Notes: generated from the sequence alone by a model not told the origin. A DNA stretch of 64,000 bases from Magnolia sinica (GCF_029962835.1 NC_080575.1:64397493-64461492); one strand, 5' to 3'; shown: positions 10,473 through 22,505, counted from the stretch's first letter. Translations and numbers: made by a program.

Positions 10473-10548
10473 AGATGCACGGGTTATGTGGGATCATAAA
10501 AATGGGCACTCAAGAGGATTTGGCTTTGTTTCTTTCCGTAATCAGCAG
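10473..10548 (+). pseudogene. UBP1-like, exon fragment 3 (RNP1 of RRM2)
   Basis: The acceptor 'ctctttgcag' and donor 'gtatt' bound a frame [33 protein letters not shown] is the RNP1 octamer of RRM2 and order and phase match the family. The next family exon (DAQSAINDLTGKWLGSR...) is missing between here and 10862, so an internal exon has been lost. Confidence 0.8.
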
Positions 10549-10861
10549 GTATTATTCTCTATCTTAGTTATCATTGTTTAAAAGCCTATAGTTGACTTCT
10601 TCTTCTTCTTTTTTAAAAGCCTGTAGTTGACTCATGAATTATCCATCAATTTCTGAGGTAGGACTGGGGCATGTAGGGTATTGATTTCACTAATTGTAAT
10701 AGAAAACAAACTCGGAATTGGTAATGGAAGTGAGTCAACTGAACCTAGTCAGCAGCTGTTCGAACTCTTGATCCAGATGCTTGCACATGGACACCCATAA
10801 CTGAATTCAGTCTAGATTTTTCATCCAATTTGTGCACGTATGAGATCTCTAACCAAGAAGG

Positions 10862-10998
10862 GTGTGTATCAACTGACGAATGTTCTCTGCTTCCATTGTC
10901 ACTTTGCCTATGGAGGAGGTCAAGAGAATGCAAGTGACGAGGCCCCTCAAAACAACCCTGCATTTACAACCGTCTATGTTGGTAATCTTGCACATGAG
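10862..10998 (+). pseudogene. UBP1-like, exon fragment 4 (linker and start of RRM3)
   Basis: The frame gives VYQLTN, an aberrant stretch, then GGQENASDEAPQNNP and TTVYVGNLAHE, ending at GT (10999). The family reads VVELTNGSSEDGQEN...NNPQYTTVYVGNLAPEV, where TVYVGNL is RNP2 of RRM3. The 5' border is unclear and the middle of the linker is degenerate, but the frame is open throughout. RRM3 continues on the far side of an 11.4 kb LTR insertion, in the exon at 22578. Confidence 0.75.
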
Positions 10999-11083
10999 GT
11001 AAAATAGAAGAATTGAGACATTGTGTTGGCTGCATGGTTTGTACAATTGAGAGAAAAAAAATGTCCCTTAAATTGATGGCCAT

Positions 11084-11088
11084 GCTTT
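11084..11088. repeat. Target-site duplication GCTTT, left copy
   Basis: GCTTT directly precedes the TG of the LTR starting at 11089, and an identical GCTTT follows the CA at 22505. Joining across the two gives a continuous intron '...ggccatgctttacagcatg...' between UBP1-like exons 4 and 5. Confidence 0.75.
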
Positions 11089-12010
11089 TGTAAGACCTCG
11101 TCTATTCCGTACGACTTTTTATGCTTATGTACATGATGATCGACGCCTTTAGCTAGACCTGGATTTGCCGTTCATAGTACACACCTCACTGACCAGAACC
11201 CCAAGACCTCGAAACATATCTCATATCGATAGCCTCGTCGCCGTGATCATGGAGGTACCTATAATGACTCGGAAAATTTCGTGCCAAGACCCGAGTACTA
11301 CCTCAAATTTTCTTAGAAGTTATGTGTGGGTTAATTAGCGCTAAACTCAATTGCTTATGAAATTAGCACCAATCACTTTAAATTTGATCTGCATAACTCA
11401 AAACCTATAGAATTGTTAGCGCTATGTTACCCTAAAATCTAGGATTCAACGCTAAATCCAGTTGGTCTAGGGAGTACTTAGAAACTTTGTATCGGACCTG
11501 GACCGCGGGTCGAAAGTCCGATAGCGATGATCTTAGACAATTATAATCACCTTGTTGGGCTTGACCATCACCTCAAAAATCAAGTCCAGATGATGTCCTG
11601 AGTCGATTTGCTTAAGTCTGGAGTAAAGAGTATGAGAAAGCGGAGAAATTAAATATGTATTTATGAAATCTAAGTTATGTCGCTTACGCACCGATTCTAA
11701 GCTTTCTGACCATTGGATTCTGACCCAAATTTACCCTCGGATCAGGGAAGATGGCCCAGGCATGTCATAGTGCTTGTGGACCTGATCGAGTTTCGTTGAC
11801 CGTTGAATTGAGAGTGGTCCACCACGGCTGATCTGTAAATTTGATCGATACAAAAACTCAGGCTGACCTAGATCCATGGTCAGTGAGCTTAAGTCCGACT
11901 GCACGTGGAGAAGGGACCACCAGAAGTGCTCCGTTGGACTGATATAGACCCAATTTGGTTATAACCTAGGTATACCTTGGCCCTGGGGCTATTTTCATCC
12001 ATTTTAGGCC

Positions 12011-12018
12011 TATATAAA
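12011..12018 (+). promoter_or_regulatory. TATA box of family 1 gypsy LTR
   Basis: TATATAAA is followed by 'gaccttaaaaccctcactct' and a purine-rich leader. It fixes the + orientation of this LTR. Confidence 0.5.
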
Positions 12019-14090
12019 GACCTTAAAACCCTCACTCTCAATTCCATACGAATTTTCTAACCCTACCTAAGAGAGAGAGAAAGTGAGAGAGATGTTGGTG
12101 AATCATCTTGAGATTCTTCCCTGTTATTCTGCATACCTAAACCATTACTTCTGAATCGTTATTCCGACGATTCTAAGTTCATTCTTGGGTAAGTCAATCA
12201 AACCCTAGTCTGTTTTAGAGCTTCGAATAGTCTAAGTGTTGATGTAGCTTATTTTATTCATGCCTTAGGTTATCTAGTCGCCGTTGACAAAGACTTATCG
12301 TTTGAACCAAATCTGTTGTGCTTTTTCTGGTTTAAGGTGCGGACTATATTCGTATAGGTTATGGTTTTCAAGGCTTTCAATGTCGGTTAATGGTTTATTA
12401 TTGTTGTGGGTGCAATTTCACATGTTAAATGCGATGTTTATTTTGCGTTCCTGATATATATGAGATATATTGAGATTTGTGTATTCTATGTATAGGTAGA
12501 AAGTATCGTATACGTATGAAATACGAACATGTGTTTGCCATGATTAATTGTCATGTATTTGTGCTAGTTGTATGTGTGTCAACTCCTTGGCGAAAGGAAT
12601 TGTCCAAATGTGTGTTATCACCAGCATACGTCATGTATGTTGGAATATGTAGTCTAAGTGTTTGTAGAAATGTCTGAATGATCTAGTGTGTGAGATATTA
12701 TCCTGTTTACGGGCGTTGACAAGAGATTCTCAACTATCCTATTGGTATGTATGATTTCCTACATGCAATTTATATTCTTTGTTGTTTAAATTCAAACGCT
12801 ACTTATGTGTAAATCCATGTTAAGTTGATATTCATCAAATGCTCACATATTGTATGATTAGAATTGTTGCTCCATTACTGTTCTAAATTGTTAGTATGAA
12901 TATCTGATATAATTGAAGATGGTTGGGACTATGAAATAGTCCAGAGAATTAGTAACAAATCCAGAGTTCATGGCCGAGGTTGTTTTCGCCACGTAGGACG
13001 TGTTTGACGAACTCGGGTCGTATTAGGGTTGTCGGCAGTGGTTTGGCCACACGGAGTGTTTGCGCACTCTATGTTGTGCAACTAATGTGCGCTCGTGCTA
13101 GTCGAGTTCATCAAGTAATCCGATTGTCCCGGTGGATGTACACTATGTATGGACGCTATTGCTTGAATCTAGGGTACCAAACTTACCAATGCAATCTCGT
13201 TAACCATTGTACCTTGATCCGTTAAGACTCATGAGCCGGGCATGGTGGTATGGGACACCGTGGTCGAGCTGTTGGCCTATGCTGGGGTGACGAGCCTCCC
13301 CGTAGTGACCAATGAGCACACCAGACTCGTGAGCCGATTATGGTGGTATGGGACACTATATTCGTGCTTTCGGCCTACATTGATTGGTGACGAGCCCTTT
13401 GTAGTGACCTCGAGCATACTTTGATACTGCATTGAGGTGACGAGCCTTAGGGTAGTAACTAAAGTATAATAGGCATGCATTGATTAGTGACGAGCCCTTT
13501 GTAGCGACCTATAACCATATGATCGTATGAGATTGTCTAGGACTGATGACCCTAGAATGGATTACCGTTTGGGAATTGATATGAGGAAGGTACCTTAGCT
13601 TCCCAATCCTGCTGTATGAAAAGGACTAATAACAACTTGATAATCATGTTCATGCACCGCATTGTATGTGCATTGGCGTTGTTGGCACTGCGGGAGGTTG
13701 TCATGCGTACCGTAAGATGAAGATTCTGAGGGAGTGTAGGCGAGAGCATGCATCATTTCTTCATACATCCTTGCATTAACAAGAGTAATTAGGACATGTG
13801 TGATTGTATTGCCTTATCATTACTGCTCGATTGAATTGATCATATGTTAACTTTTAATATATAGTTCCACTGAGTTGATCACTCACTCCCACATTCTAGG
13901 ACGGTGTTTCAACACCAACCAGACTCTGTCTTAGATGTAGATGATGACGCGACCCCTGAGGCAGAGTAGGAGTATGAGGATGACGAGGACGCGTTTTCTT
14001 TTATGCAGTTTTCAGGCGGGTTCATGTGAGCCATGTCCTGATCTATGGGGATTCTGGGTTTTCTTTGTAATAGTTGATTCCATTTTGATA

Positions 14091-14330
14091 CTTATATTTT
14101 GAAAACAATACTTGTAATTATGACCTGGCAAAGCATACATATCACAGGGACTTGTACATGTACACATATATTTCTTTAAGTCTTCCGCTTGCGTCTTTCA
14201 CTTATCCCTGAATTATGTTTGCAGTTTGGCTTAATCTATTCCATGCTTTATGCACTCATATAGACAACATACATCCATCATTACATATGTTGCATAAGTG
14301 ATGTTTTGAAACTCGGGAGCTGAGTTATCC
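14091..14330 (+). repeat. 240-bp LTR-end segment, first copy of a direct repeat
   Basis: This stretch, starting 'cttatattttgaaaaca' and ending 'tgagttatc', is repeated with few changes at 14373-14612. The second copy lacks the last 27 bases of the LTR. It is joined to the internal sequence by the short shared word ACTTATATT. Confidence 0.7.
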
Positions 14331-14359
14331 TCGACCTTCGAATTTCAGGGCGTTACAAG

Positions 14360-14373
14360 TCCTCCTATGGCAC
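14360..14373. repeat. 14-bp inverted repeat, left arm (CCTCCTATGGCACT)
   Basis: CCTCCTATGGCACT directly follows the left LTR end. Its inverse AGTGCCATAGGAGG lies at 16469-16482, directly before the right LTR, so the two LTRs are joined to the internal piece by mirror-image junctions. Confidence 0.65.
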
Positions 14374-14612
14374 TTATATTTTGAAAACAACACTTGTAAT
14401 TATGACCTGGCAAAGTATACATATCACAGGGACTTGCACATGTACACATATATTTCTTTACGTCTTCCTCTTGCGTCTTTCACTTATCCCTGAATTATGT
14501 TTGCAGTTTGGCTTAATCTATTCCATGTTTTATGCACTCATACAGACAACATACATCCATCATTACATATGTTGCATAAGTGATATTTTGAAACTCGGGA
14601 CATGAGTTATCT
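14373..14612 (+). repeat. 240-bp LTR-end segment, second (truncated) copy
   Basis: This is a near copy of 14091-14330, lying directly after the internal-region start 'agtcctcctatggcac'. It breaks at 14612 into the reversed gag sequence. It marks the recombination point that put gag in the wrong orientation. Confidence 0.7.
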
Positions 14613-15985
14613 CGGTGCCACGTCAGCCCCAGGCGCTTTAGCTGTAAGCGTGTGAACTCGAGCCTGCTGTGGGAGATTCGGCGGTGGAACCATGGGCCGC
14701 TGAGGTGGCCTGAAGTGAGGTATAGAAGGTCTGAAGGATGGGTGAGCTGGCGCTGAACGAAGGGGTGGAGGTGATATGACCTGAGGCATCGGACGGCTGA
14801 TCCTCTACGGTAGAGTCAATCCGCTGTCCCGCATTCGTGTAAAGCAATTACGATCCGAATGCCCAATCTTCCCACAGTAAGAACAGCACAAGTTAGAACA
14901 CATTGGCTGAGTGGGCGGCATTGCACGACTCGGAGGAGAATCTGCCCACTGCCTCTTGCCGAGAAATGGTGTACTCGGAAAGTCAGGTCGTGGTCTGGGA
15001 ACCATAGGTGCTCGCATACGGGACGACCTGTCCCCGTCCTGCTCAGCTCACAGGGACATGCTCACCAACTCAGCATAAGAAGATATGCTAGCACCGCACA
15101 TCTTCGATCGAATCTCAGGCCTCAACCCCTCAAAAAAATGCCGCATCCGCATCGGCTGATCACCCAGAAGCAATGGAGCATATCGACCCTGCTCAGTAAA
15201 TCGGTTCTCATACTAAGTCACCGACATCCCTCCCTGACGGAGGCGAAGGAACTCACTCTCCTTCTCGTGTCGGTAAGTGACCAGAAAATACTTCTCCTGG
15301 AAGTGTGTCTCAAATGCCTGCCACGTCCACTCAAAATCCTCCGCAACTGTGCGGAGAACACTATCCCACCATAAACTGGCCTCCTTCTCAAACATGAAGG
15401 AGGCAATCTCTACCTGCTCAGCCTCAGAACAGTGAAGCGGCCTCAGCATCTTAGAGATGCGATCAATCCAGTACTCGGCCTCCTCGGGTCTATGAGAACC
15501 CGCAAATGTGGGAGGTTACAAGCATTGGAATCGCTCAAATGTGCCGCTAGCACTAGTATTCCCAAATGGGTGCATAGGTGAAGCAGGTGGAGTCGCCCCC
15601 ATCGACTGAGTAAAAATGCCAGCCATGGAAGATAAAAACTACTGCTGCTGCTACTGTTGGTGGTGCTGCTGCTGGATCTGCTGCTAATGCATCAACAGTA
15701 TCATCTGCTTAAACCTATCAGGAGGTAGAGCGGACGAAGATGCATAAGGCGTCGATGCAGATGCACGGTTTGGCTCAGGAACCGAAAGCGTGACTGGTGT
15801 AACCATGGGTGGTATCACAGGAGTCGGCCTAGCAGCGGGGCCAGTAGCTGGTTGAGAGTCCGGCCCAACACCAAAATGAGACGGGCCCGACTGTGGATCG
15901 TCTAGTTATCACATAGGAAAGAAACCCCGGCAAGTGACTCGCCCAAAGAGAGACGGGCCAAAGTCTTCGAACCCTTAGGAGGCAT
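14613..15985 (-). pseudogene. Ty3/gypsy Gag polyprotein, degenerate, inverted relative to the left LTR
   Basis: The frame begins with ATG at 15985 (MPPKGSKTLARL). A Gln/His-rich part follows, then the retrotransposon gag domain (RPEEAEYWIDRISKML; FMFEKEASLWWDSVL; AFETHFQEKYF; EFLRLRQGGMSV; YENRFTEQGRYAPLL). A proline-rich tail holds a CCHC zinc knuckle, CSYCGKIGHSDRNC, at about 14890. In-frame stops interrupt it, most where the family has Gln (for example CL*PP, MSVT*YENRF). Protease and the rest of pol are missing; sequence after the gag tail jumps into a duplicated LTR end. Gag would form the virus-like particle. It is non-functional here. Confidence 0.75.
14859..14917 (-). other. CCHC zinc-knuckle segment within the gag relic
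   Basis: On the minus strand the residues CSYCGKIGHSDRNC keep all four ligands (C-x2-C-x4-H-x4-C). This is an RNA-binding motif of nucleocapsid type. It lies near the C-terminal third of the gag frame. Confidence 0.7.
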
Positions 15986-16265
15986 ATCCTACATTCAACT
16001 GAGGATGCAACCTATGAGATTCAACATTCACATAATCCACCCACACCGCATTTACATCACAACACATGAAAAATAACATGCATTTTATTTAACAAAATTG
16101 TCGCAATATAAAAAGTGCAGCATTACATGGATCGCGACAGAGAAAGCATGTGATCTCATACATCTTAAGCTTCAAACCACAAAATAGCTTCTAAACTACT
16201 ACGCCTCTAACGACTACACACAATAACAAACAACAAAATAGAGCAAGTGACAACTACATCTGCAA

Positions 16266-16475
16266 CTACTCGTCAGAATCAGGAGATAGAGGAGGGGCAC
16301 CCTTATCTTGCAGACAACACAGGATAGACTTCAGAGTTCAAGACATCTTCTTGAACTTATGTTTCACGAGGCCTCGAAGATCCATAATATCCTGGCGTAG
16401 GACAGCCTGACCCTCCTCAAGCCGAGCTATACGAGCATCCCTGGCGGCCTGATCTGTGCCCTACTCTAGTGCCAT
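16266..16475 (-). pseudogene. Small 70-codon ORF upstream of gag (acidic tail, coiled-coil-like), two stops
   Basis: Starting at ATG 16475 the frame reads MALE, stop, GTDQAARDARIARLEEGQ, AVLRQDIMDLRGLVKHKF, KKMS, stop, TLKSILCCLQDKGAPPLSP, DSDE, stop. Charged heptad-like spacing (IARLEEGQAVLRQDIMDLRGLV) suggests a short coiled coil. It begins 8 bp from the LTR border and precedes gag by about 280 bp. The same first codons (cctcctatggcact) follow the left LTR at 14360, so this leader belongs to the element family. I know no name for it. Both internal stops are TAG/TGA, compatible with point decay. It could be an upstream leader ORF or the N-terminal part of a longer gag precursor. Confidence 0.45.
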
Positions 16476-16482
16476 AGGAGGG
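16469..16482. repeat. 14-bp inverted repeat, right arm (AGTGCCATAGGAGG)
   Basis: This is the inverse of the arm at 14360. On the minus strand it continues as TGGCACTAGAG, a primer-site-like word that differs from TGGTATCAGAG only by transitions. On the + strand it reads as a short purine tract before TGTTACAG. Confidence 0.6.
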
Positions 16483-17755
16483 TGTTACAGTACCACCCGT
16501 GCATCTGTACAATACTCCATTAGTGAGATACGTCACGAAGAATCGTTGTTGTATCATGTGCGCATGGCGCCATGTACCCCATTCCACACATGTACATAAT
16601 ACATGCCATGCACACATGTATATGCCGCACATGGGTGAGAGAATCTCTACCCATGTGTGTGATGTCATACACCCATACCTCCCCTCTCTCATGTGCTCCC
16701 TTAAGTCAACTTCTCTCCATTTCATACCCTATGTATGACATCATCACACCATGCCATCCCATGCTCCTTTAATCCACCATTAATTACAAATCATGAATTA
16801 ATTATCATAATCTTAGTCTAAGCTAACCAAGATCACATTAATTGAATCTAACCACATTTTAACAATTTCTCTACAAATAGTCCTTCATCTCTTAGCATTT
16901 CACCATTTTTCTACACAAGAGAGAGAGAGAGTGATCTTGGTGGGCCATCAACTCCATCAATCCCATCCCTTCCATCCATTTTAACCATCCATCTAGTCCA
17001 TCAAGGTGAGTGCACCCACTCCACTCTTAGTTTATTTTCTTTTTGATTATTTGTATGATTATTAGTGGTGACGATTTGATGATAATGATGTGATCAATGG
17101 TGTGGATACATAGGAGAGTACATATAAAAAGATGATAAAAAATGGTGATGATATGATGATAATGATGTGTTTAATGGTGTGGATTCATGGGAAAATACAT
17201 ATAAAAAGATTAATAATAAAAATAATTTATTATAGACTTTATGTGGGACCCATTGATAGTGGGCCCCACCAGAATTTTGTAGGCCATCCAAACTGTCCAA
17301 AGTGTGGCCCATTGGGCTGGCCACATACTCACACATACACACACGTGACACACACCATATTAAAATAAATAAATTTAAAAAAAAGGAGAATGGATGTTGA
17401 TTGTTGCCAGCGTCCCAGCAAGCAGCATCCAGCTATTTTTGAATAAAAGGGGCTAGGGTGTGGGTCCACAACGGGCCCCACCCATGATGTATATATTTAA
17501 TCCATGCCGTCTATCTGATTCCCCAGCTTAATTTAGGCGTTTAGCCTAAAAATGAAGCTAATCCAAATCTCTAGTAAGCCACACCATCAAAAAGATTATT
17601 TTAATAGTGATAAACCATTAGGGCCCGCTGTAATGTTTCTGTACATCAAAAAATGGTGAATATTGGGCTTGTTAGATCCATACCGGGCCATAGAATCTAA
17701 TAGATGGGGCGGATCATCCTGGTGTGCGCCCCGCCTATGAAAAACCATACTTAAA

Positions 17756-17758
<3 letters not shown>

Positions 17759-17822
<64 letters not shown>
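17759..17822. repeat. (AT)32 microsatellite
   Basis: An uninterrupted run of about 32 AT dinucleotides inside giant LTR copy A. The related LTR copy at 25.72 kb has only 'atatatata' in the same place. Confidence 0.9.
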
Positions 17823-17825
<3 letters not shown>

Positions 17826-17828
17826 TAA

Positions 17829-17878
17829 GGGGCGTTAGCCCCTTGCTGCTGCTGACGTCCAGCGTCCTCTGGACGCTG
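17829..17878. repeat. Two adjacent perfect hairpins in LTR copy A
   Basis: GGGGC-GTTA-GCCCC (17829-17842) is followed by CAGCGTCC-TCT-GGACGCTG (17860-17878). The same pair with different loops sits at 25731-25778. Confidence 0.75.
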
Positions 17879-20164
17879 CAACTTCTGCTGCTTAGGGTAG
17901 GCAGGGACCGTGGGTCCCAACCATAGGCCCCACCATGATGTATGTGGAACATCAGCACCGTGCATTTGACAAGTCTCCTTTAAATGATGGAATCCCCCAA
18001 AAATTAGTCGTACACGGGACTCAGGTGGCCCACACCATCTAAAAACATTTAAAGACTTGTTTTGACGTAAGCAAGTTCTGTGGGTCTGATCATGAGGTGT
18101 GTGTTATATTCAAACCATCCATCCATTTGGCCAACTTGTCTCAAGGCTTTAGAAATAAATAAATAAAAATAACAAAAAATAAAATAAAATAGATCTAACT
18201 ATCAAGTGGTCCACACTACAAAAGCAGCAGGGATTGAACGTCTACCATTGTAACCCTTTTTGGGTCATAGAAGTTTTGGACAAATATGAAATTTGTTCTT
18301 CCTCTTAATTCAGGTCTTTGTGACCTTATGAACAGATTGGATGGAAAATAAACGTTATGCTGGGCCCTGTGAATTATTTAATGGTGAAATCATTATCTTC
18401 ATTGCTGTTTGTGGTGAGGTCCAGATAATCTTTGGATATCATTAATTTTTGGATAATTCTCTAAAATGATCTCTAAATATAGATAAGCAGTGTAGATATA
18501 ATAAATACATCACCTTGGGACCCATGTAACTTTGATCTCCTTGAACCGTTTGTACAACTCGGAGCTTGAGCATATAAAAACACTTGCTGGGGTCCACTTG
18601 AAATTTGAAATTTGGATGCATTTGAAACTTGGATTGAACCCTCAACCAAGTGGGACACACATAATGGATGGGCTGGATTTGTGAACCACCCTTTGGTGGC
18701 TCAACAAATGATTATGAATGTTTTAATGGAGGGTAACCCTCTCTACTTTTGTATGTGGTGTGGCCCACACGAGCCACAGATTGACTTGAATTTAAGCCAA
18801 GAGGCCCACGTAATGTCTACATCAGATCTGCACTGTACATTGTCTTTGATAGACCATTTTAGTACATGAGCCCAAAAAATAAAGCTGAATCAATTTTAGG
18901 TAGGCTGCACCGCACGAACAGTAGGAATTGAACATTTACCATTGAAGACTCCCTGTGGGGCTACCACGATGTATCTGATTCATTGAATCCATACATCATC
19001 CTTGACCAACCCATTGCATGGTATGGTTTTAAAAATCAGGCTGATCCAAAGTCTACCTAGATCGTACCACCTGAAATGGTAAGGAACGAACTCTTATCAC
19101 TAAAATTTTCCTAGGGTCGAGGTTAATGATGCAATGTATATCCTTACCATCCATCGACTTCACCGAATTATTGGAGCGGATCCTAATTTCAGGTGGGTCA
19201 CACACAACTCAACCTCGTGAGAAATCCCCATGGATTCCACCGCATATGACCCATTGTGAATTCCATTGGTGTGTGGGCCCAAGAATGTTAAGGCCCATTT
19301 TGAGTGAATGCCATGTGGGCCCATCAGTGGTAGCCTTGTTTGGGCCAACCATTGGACCTCTTCAACAAGATTTTATAATCTCCATGTGTTGAATGGATGA
19401 AGAACTGGTATTGTAATTTTTGGAGTAATGATGATTAATCCCTTAAATGGGCTAATTGTGGACAACCCTTGATCACTTGGCACTTTAGTTAGAGTGGTCT
19501 TGAGTAGTAATATCATATGATATGTGTTTAATCCCTTAAACATGTTCAATTATAACAAATGTGTAGACTCTAATTGTGTGAGGGTGCCTTATAAGTGTTT
19601 GGCCCCTTAATCATGTGGGCATGTGATGTATGTATGACCACCTAATCATAGGCAATGGTGGAGTATATGTAGTCATCTAATTGTATGAATGTGAAATACA
19701 CACAAGGCCACCTAACCGTATGAAATCAAGTGGCATTGATGGCCATTCAATAATGTAGGTTTGTGCTTATTGATATAGACACTGCCACTTGAATCACGTA
19801 TGACCAAGTTGTATACTAGACCGAATGTGATGTAGGGTTATGTTACCAAGCTAATGCTATTAAGGTCCTAGATTCTATGCGACGTAATCTCTAAATCGTG
19901 AATGATATGATGAAATGTGGCCCTTGGCCCTTAATCATGCAACACCAAATATGAGTCATTAACTACGTGACGGGTGAAGTGGTTATAGTATAAGACTTAT
20001 CATAATTGGTGTAGCCTTGTATTCGTATGTAGGATTATGATTGCTCAATTATGCTGAGATATTTTGAAATGTGGACACTAGATCATGGTAGTAATCATAT
20101 ACATAGTAAACTATGTGAAATTGTGGTACTGGCCACCTGACTATATGAAAGTTTAAGTAAAGCG

Positions 20165-20530
20165 GTTGCCCCATTTGTGCGGCCCATTGATGTAGTCCAC
20201 TTCATGTATATGAGGCCCATTGGTGCAGCTCACTTGATGTATATGAGGCCCACTAGTGTTTATGGTCCATGTGTTGAGGCCCAAATGATGTATTTGCGGC
20301 CCATTTGATGAGGTCCGATGTGATGATTATGTGGCCCATGGGATGTGGCCGATTATGATGTATATTGAGGCTCATGGGTCGTAGCCCATTATGATGTATA
20401 TTAAGGACCATGGGTCGTGGCCCATGGTGATGTATATTAAGCTCGTGTATTTGGTCCATCGTAATGTGTATTAGGCCCTTGAGTAAGGCCCAACATGATG
20501 TACATTAGGCCATTGTGTGAGCCTATTGGC
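20165..20530. repeat. Degenerate tandem 'tgatgtatatgaggcccat' units, copy A
   Basis: About ten imperfect units of roughly 35-40 bp built on 'ggcccat..gtg.tgatgtatat'. The same family of units occurs at 26860-27300, 30470-30870 and 31635-31880. Confidence 0.7.
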
Positions 20531-22505
20531 CGACTATACGTTTGGCTCTATGTGGGCCACTCCTTTGGAGCAATGTTAGTTAAATGTCCACATTGATGGG
20601 TAATGATGGTTAAATGTCTATATTGTGACCTTCCCTTAGGCCCTTTGTTAGGCCAATTATCGATGCCGATTATCAGTGCCAATTGTTGATACCAATTATG
20701 AGTATGTGACAGCATAGCATCATGTACATGCCCATATGCATCATCTGCATATTTATTATGAGATATGGTTGACCATTGCATATGTCATTAGGAAGATTAT
20801 TATGACTCCCTGATAGGCGGAGATTGTCTCACATGAGCGCTCAGTATGTGTAGAATTGATGCATGATTGGATTGTATGATTCATTCATTGTGTGTTGTAC
20901 GCCCTAACGACATCAGGGCTGTAGCCTCCACAGACATATCGTGGATGGCTAGATGGGACATCAAAAATCTGTTACTAGCATCGAGCTCCCATAGATGGCC
21001 CTAGGTGAAAATTCCTAAACCCTCTTGGTACCAAATGACGCCCCAACGTCGAGATCGGGTGGATATATATGAGCGCATGAGGGCCGTATACCAGCAGGCC
21101 ACGTCTCCCACTGTGTCATGGTCAGTTGGGAGGCGGTGTGGCCTTACCTGCCTGAGGGAGTAGGCATAGTTAGGTTGAGTTTGACCAGCTCATGAATGGG
21201 TTCACTATCGACGTAACAGGTAGATATTGACTGACTACTGCCCAGGCGGATAGTAAAGTCTCTTCCACTTACCTAGTTGTGCACTTGATGGGGTGGCAAG
21301 CTAGTGTAGAGCGTACTAGACCCCGGTGATGATCCCAAAGATGAATAGTACTGATATGTAGACTTATTGAGTATGAGTTGCAAACTCATTCATTCATTCA
21401 TTCATTATCCACTCAGGCTGGTGGTGTGTAACTATTTGTTACGTGTACCTTCCCAATGGCCAGGATTTCGGCTAGGGCATGTGACTAACCTGAGATCAGG
21501 AGTTTTTCACATTAAGTCTGACTATCCAAATTTAGGTATGAGACTAGTTTGGATAGAAGTCCCTTGTAATGGACCTCATAGTCTGCGATACTACTTACTA
21601 TTATCTCGACTTCACACTCCAGCATGGTCATTCCATTTACACCACATATTGTATTACATCCGCGGCATATGACATTTTGGGTTACTGTGTTTCTGCATTT
21701 ATATGGTCTAGATATGGCTGACGGTATTCGTGAACTCATCAGAAATTTTATATTGCATTGTATCCTCGGCATCTGATATTTGACTCTTTCTAACTCCTTA
21801 TTTGCATAGTTGATCTGTATTGCGTACTTTGATATTATATGACTCATGGACTTGTTAGTGTTTTCGCTTACTCTGATATCTTATGATTTATGATCTTACC
21901 AGTATTTTCGATATTGTATGATTAAGCATGACAATATAATGATGATGATATAATTACGGATGCGTGTAATACGGTTATGGCTGTGGTATAGGAGAAATGA
22001 AAATATGACTAAGTGATGCTGGTAGCATTGACTCGGAGTGTTCCTATGTTACATATACATTGTATTGGCATTGACATCATACTTTACATACTACACGCCT
22101 TTCATCATACATGATTTTTTTGTGGCATATTTATCTTGCTTGCATGTAGGACACTCTGCACACACAAGTGTACTCACTAGGCTTTTTTCCTAAGCTTCCT
22201 ATTTTCCATTTTTTCAAGGCTGGAGTAGCTTGGAAGACATACTTGCCTAAGTGGATTTGGAAATGTTGATGTTGTTTACCTTTTGGAAAGCATTGTACTT
22301 GTAACTATCTGGATTTATAATGAAGAGTGTTGCTTGGTATTTTGATCATGAATCTTTATGCTTAGGAATTATTATATGCATATTAAAAAAATTTAGTCAA
22401 AAATCTTCCTTGTGATGCGCCGAACTCGGGATTTGGTGTATGGAAGTCGAGTGTCAAATTCGATGTATCACGGAAGCTGTTCGTGCATGGATTTGGGGTG
22501 TGACA

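Larger units (their letters stand above)
11089..14357 (+). mobile_element. Gypsy LTR, family 1 (3.3 kb), + orientation
   Basis: It starts TGTAAGACCTCG and ends GGGCGTTACA. A TATA box lies at 12011, followed by a CT/GA-rich leader ('aagagagagagaaagtgagag'). The middle part has diverged direct repeats built on 'gtgacgagcc...gtagtgacc' and 'gtatgggacac' (13230-13520). The same repeats appear reversed at about 39.9-40.3 kb and 57.9-58.1 kb, so related LTRs lie there on the opposite strand. It has no coding content. Confidence 0.65.
11089..22505. mobile_element. Composite Ty3/gypsy-type insertion flanked by GCTTT
   Basis: The block begins TGTAAGACC, ends GTGTGACA, and is bounded by perfect GCTTT duplications. 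It contains an LTR on + (11089-14357), an inverted gag-bearing internal piece (14613-16475) and a second, non-homologous giant LTR (16483-22505). A normal LTR retrotransposon has two matching LTRs. Here they differ in start, end and content, so the block looks like a recombinant of two gypsy families or a nested pair with lost parts. No protease, RT or integrase is present, so the block is non-autonomous. Confidence 0.65.
16483..22505 (+). mobile_element. Giant gypsy-type LTR, family 2 (about 6 kb), copy A
   Basis: It runs from TGTTACAGTACC to GGGGTGTGACA. A degenerate TATA (ctacaaatag, 16870) and a GA-rich leader with 'aaggtgagt' suggest + orientation. The body holds the 'gggccccaccatgatgtatg' repeat (17.2-18.4 kb), an (AT)n run, a block of 'tgatgtatatgaggcccat' units (20.16-20.53 kb), three GATTATC-type units at 20.65 kb and a conserved tail (20.7-22.5 kb). 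The tail is shared with copies at 31.96-33.63, 33.63-35.26 and, reversed, 61.9-63.5 kb. It is non-coding. The left border is less certain than the right. Confidence 0.6.

Noticed and set aside
14859..15374. 171-codon + frame opposite gag
   Set aside because: Shadow of the minus-strand gag frame, which carries the zinc knuckle and gag-domain motifs.
17596..17965. Minus-strand frames of 76-120 codons with Tyr-Ile runs
   Set aside because: They are produced by the (AT)32 microsatellite and have no other support.
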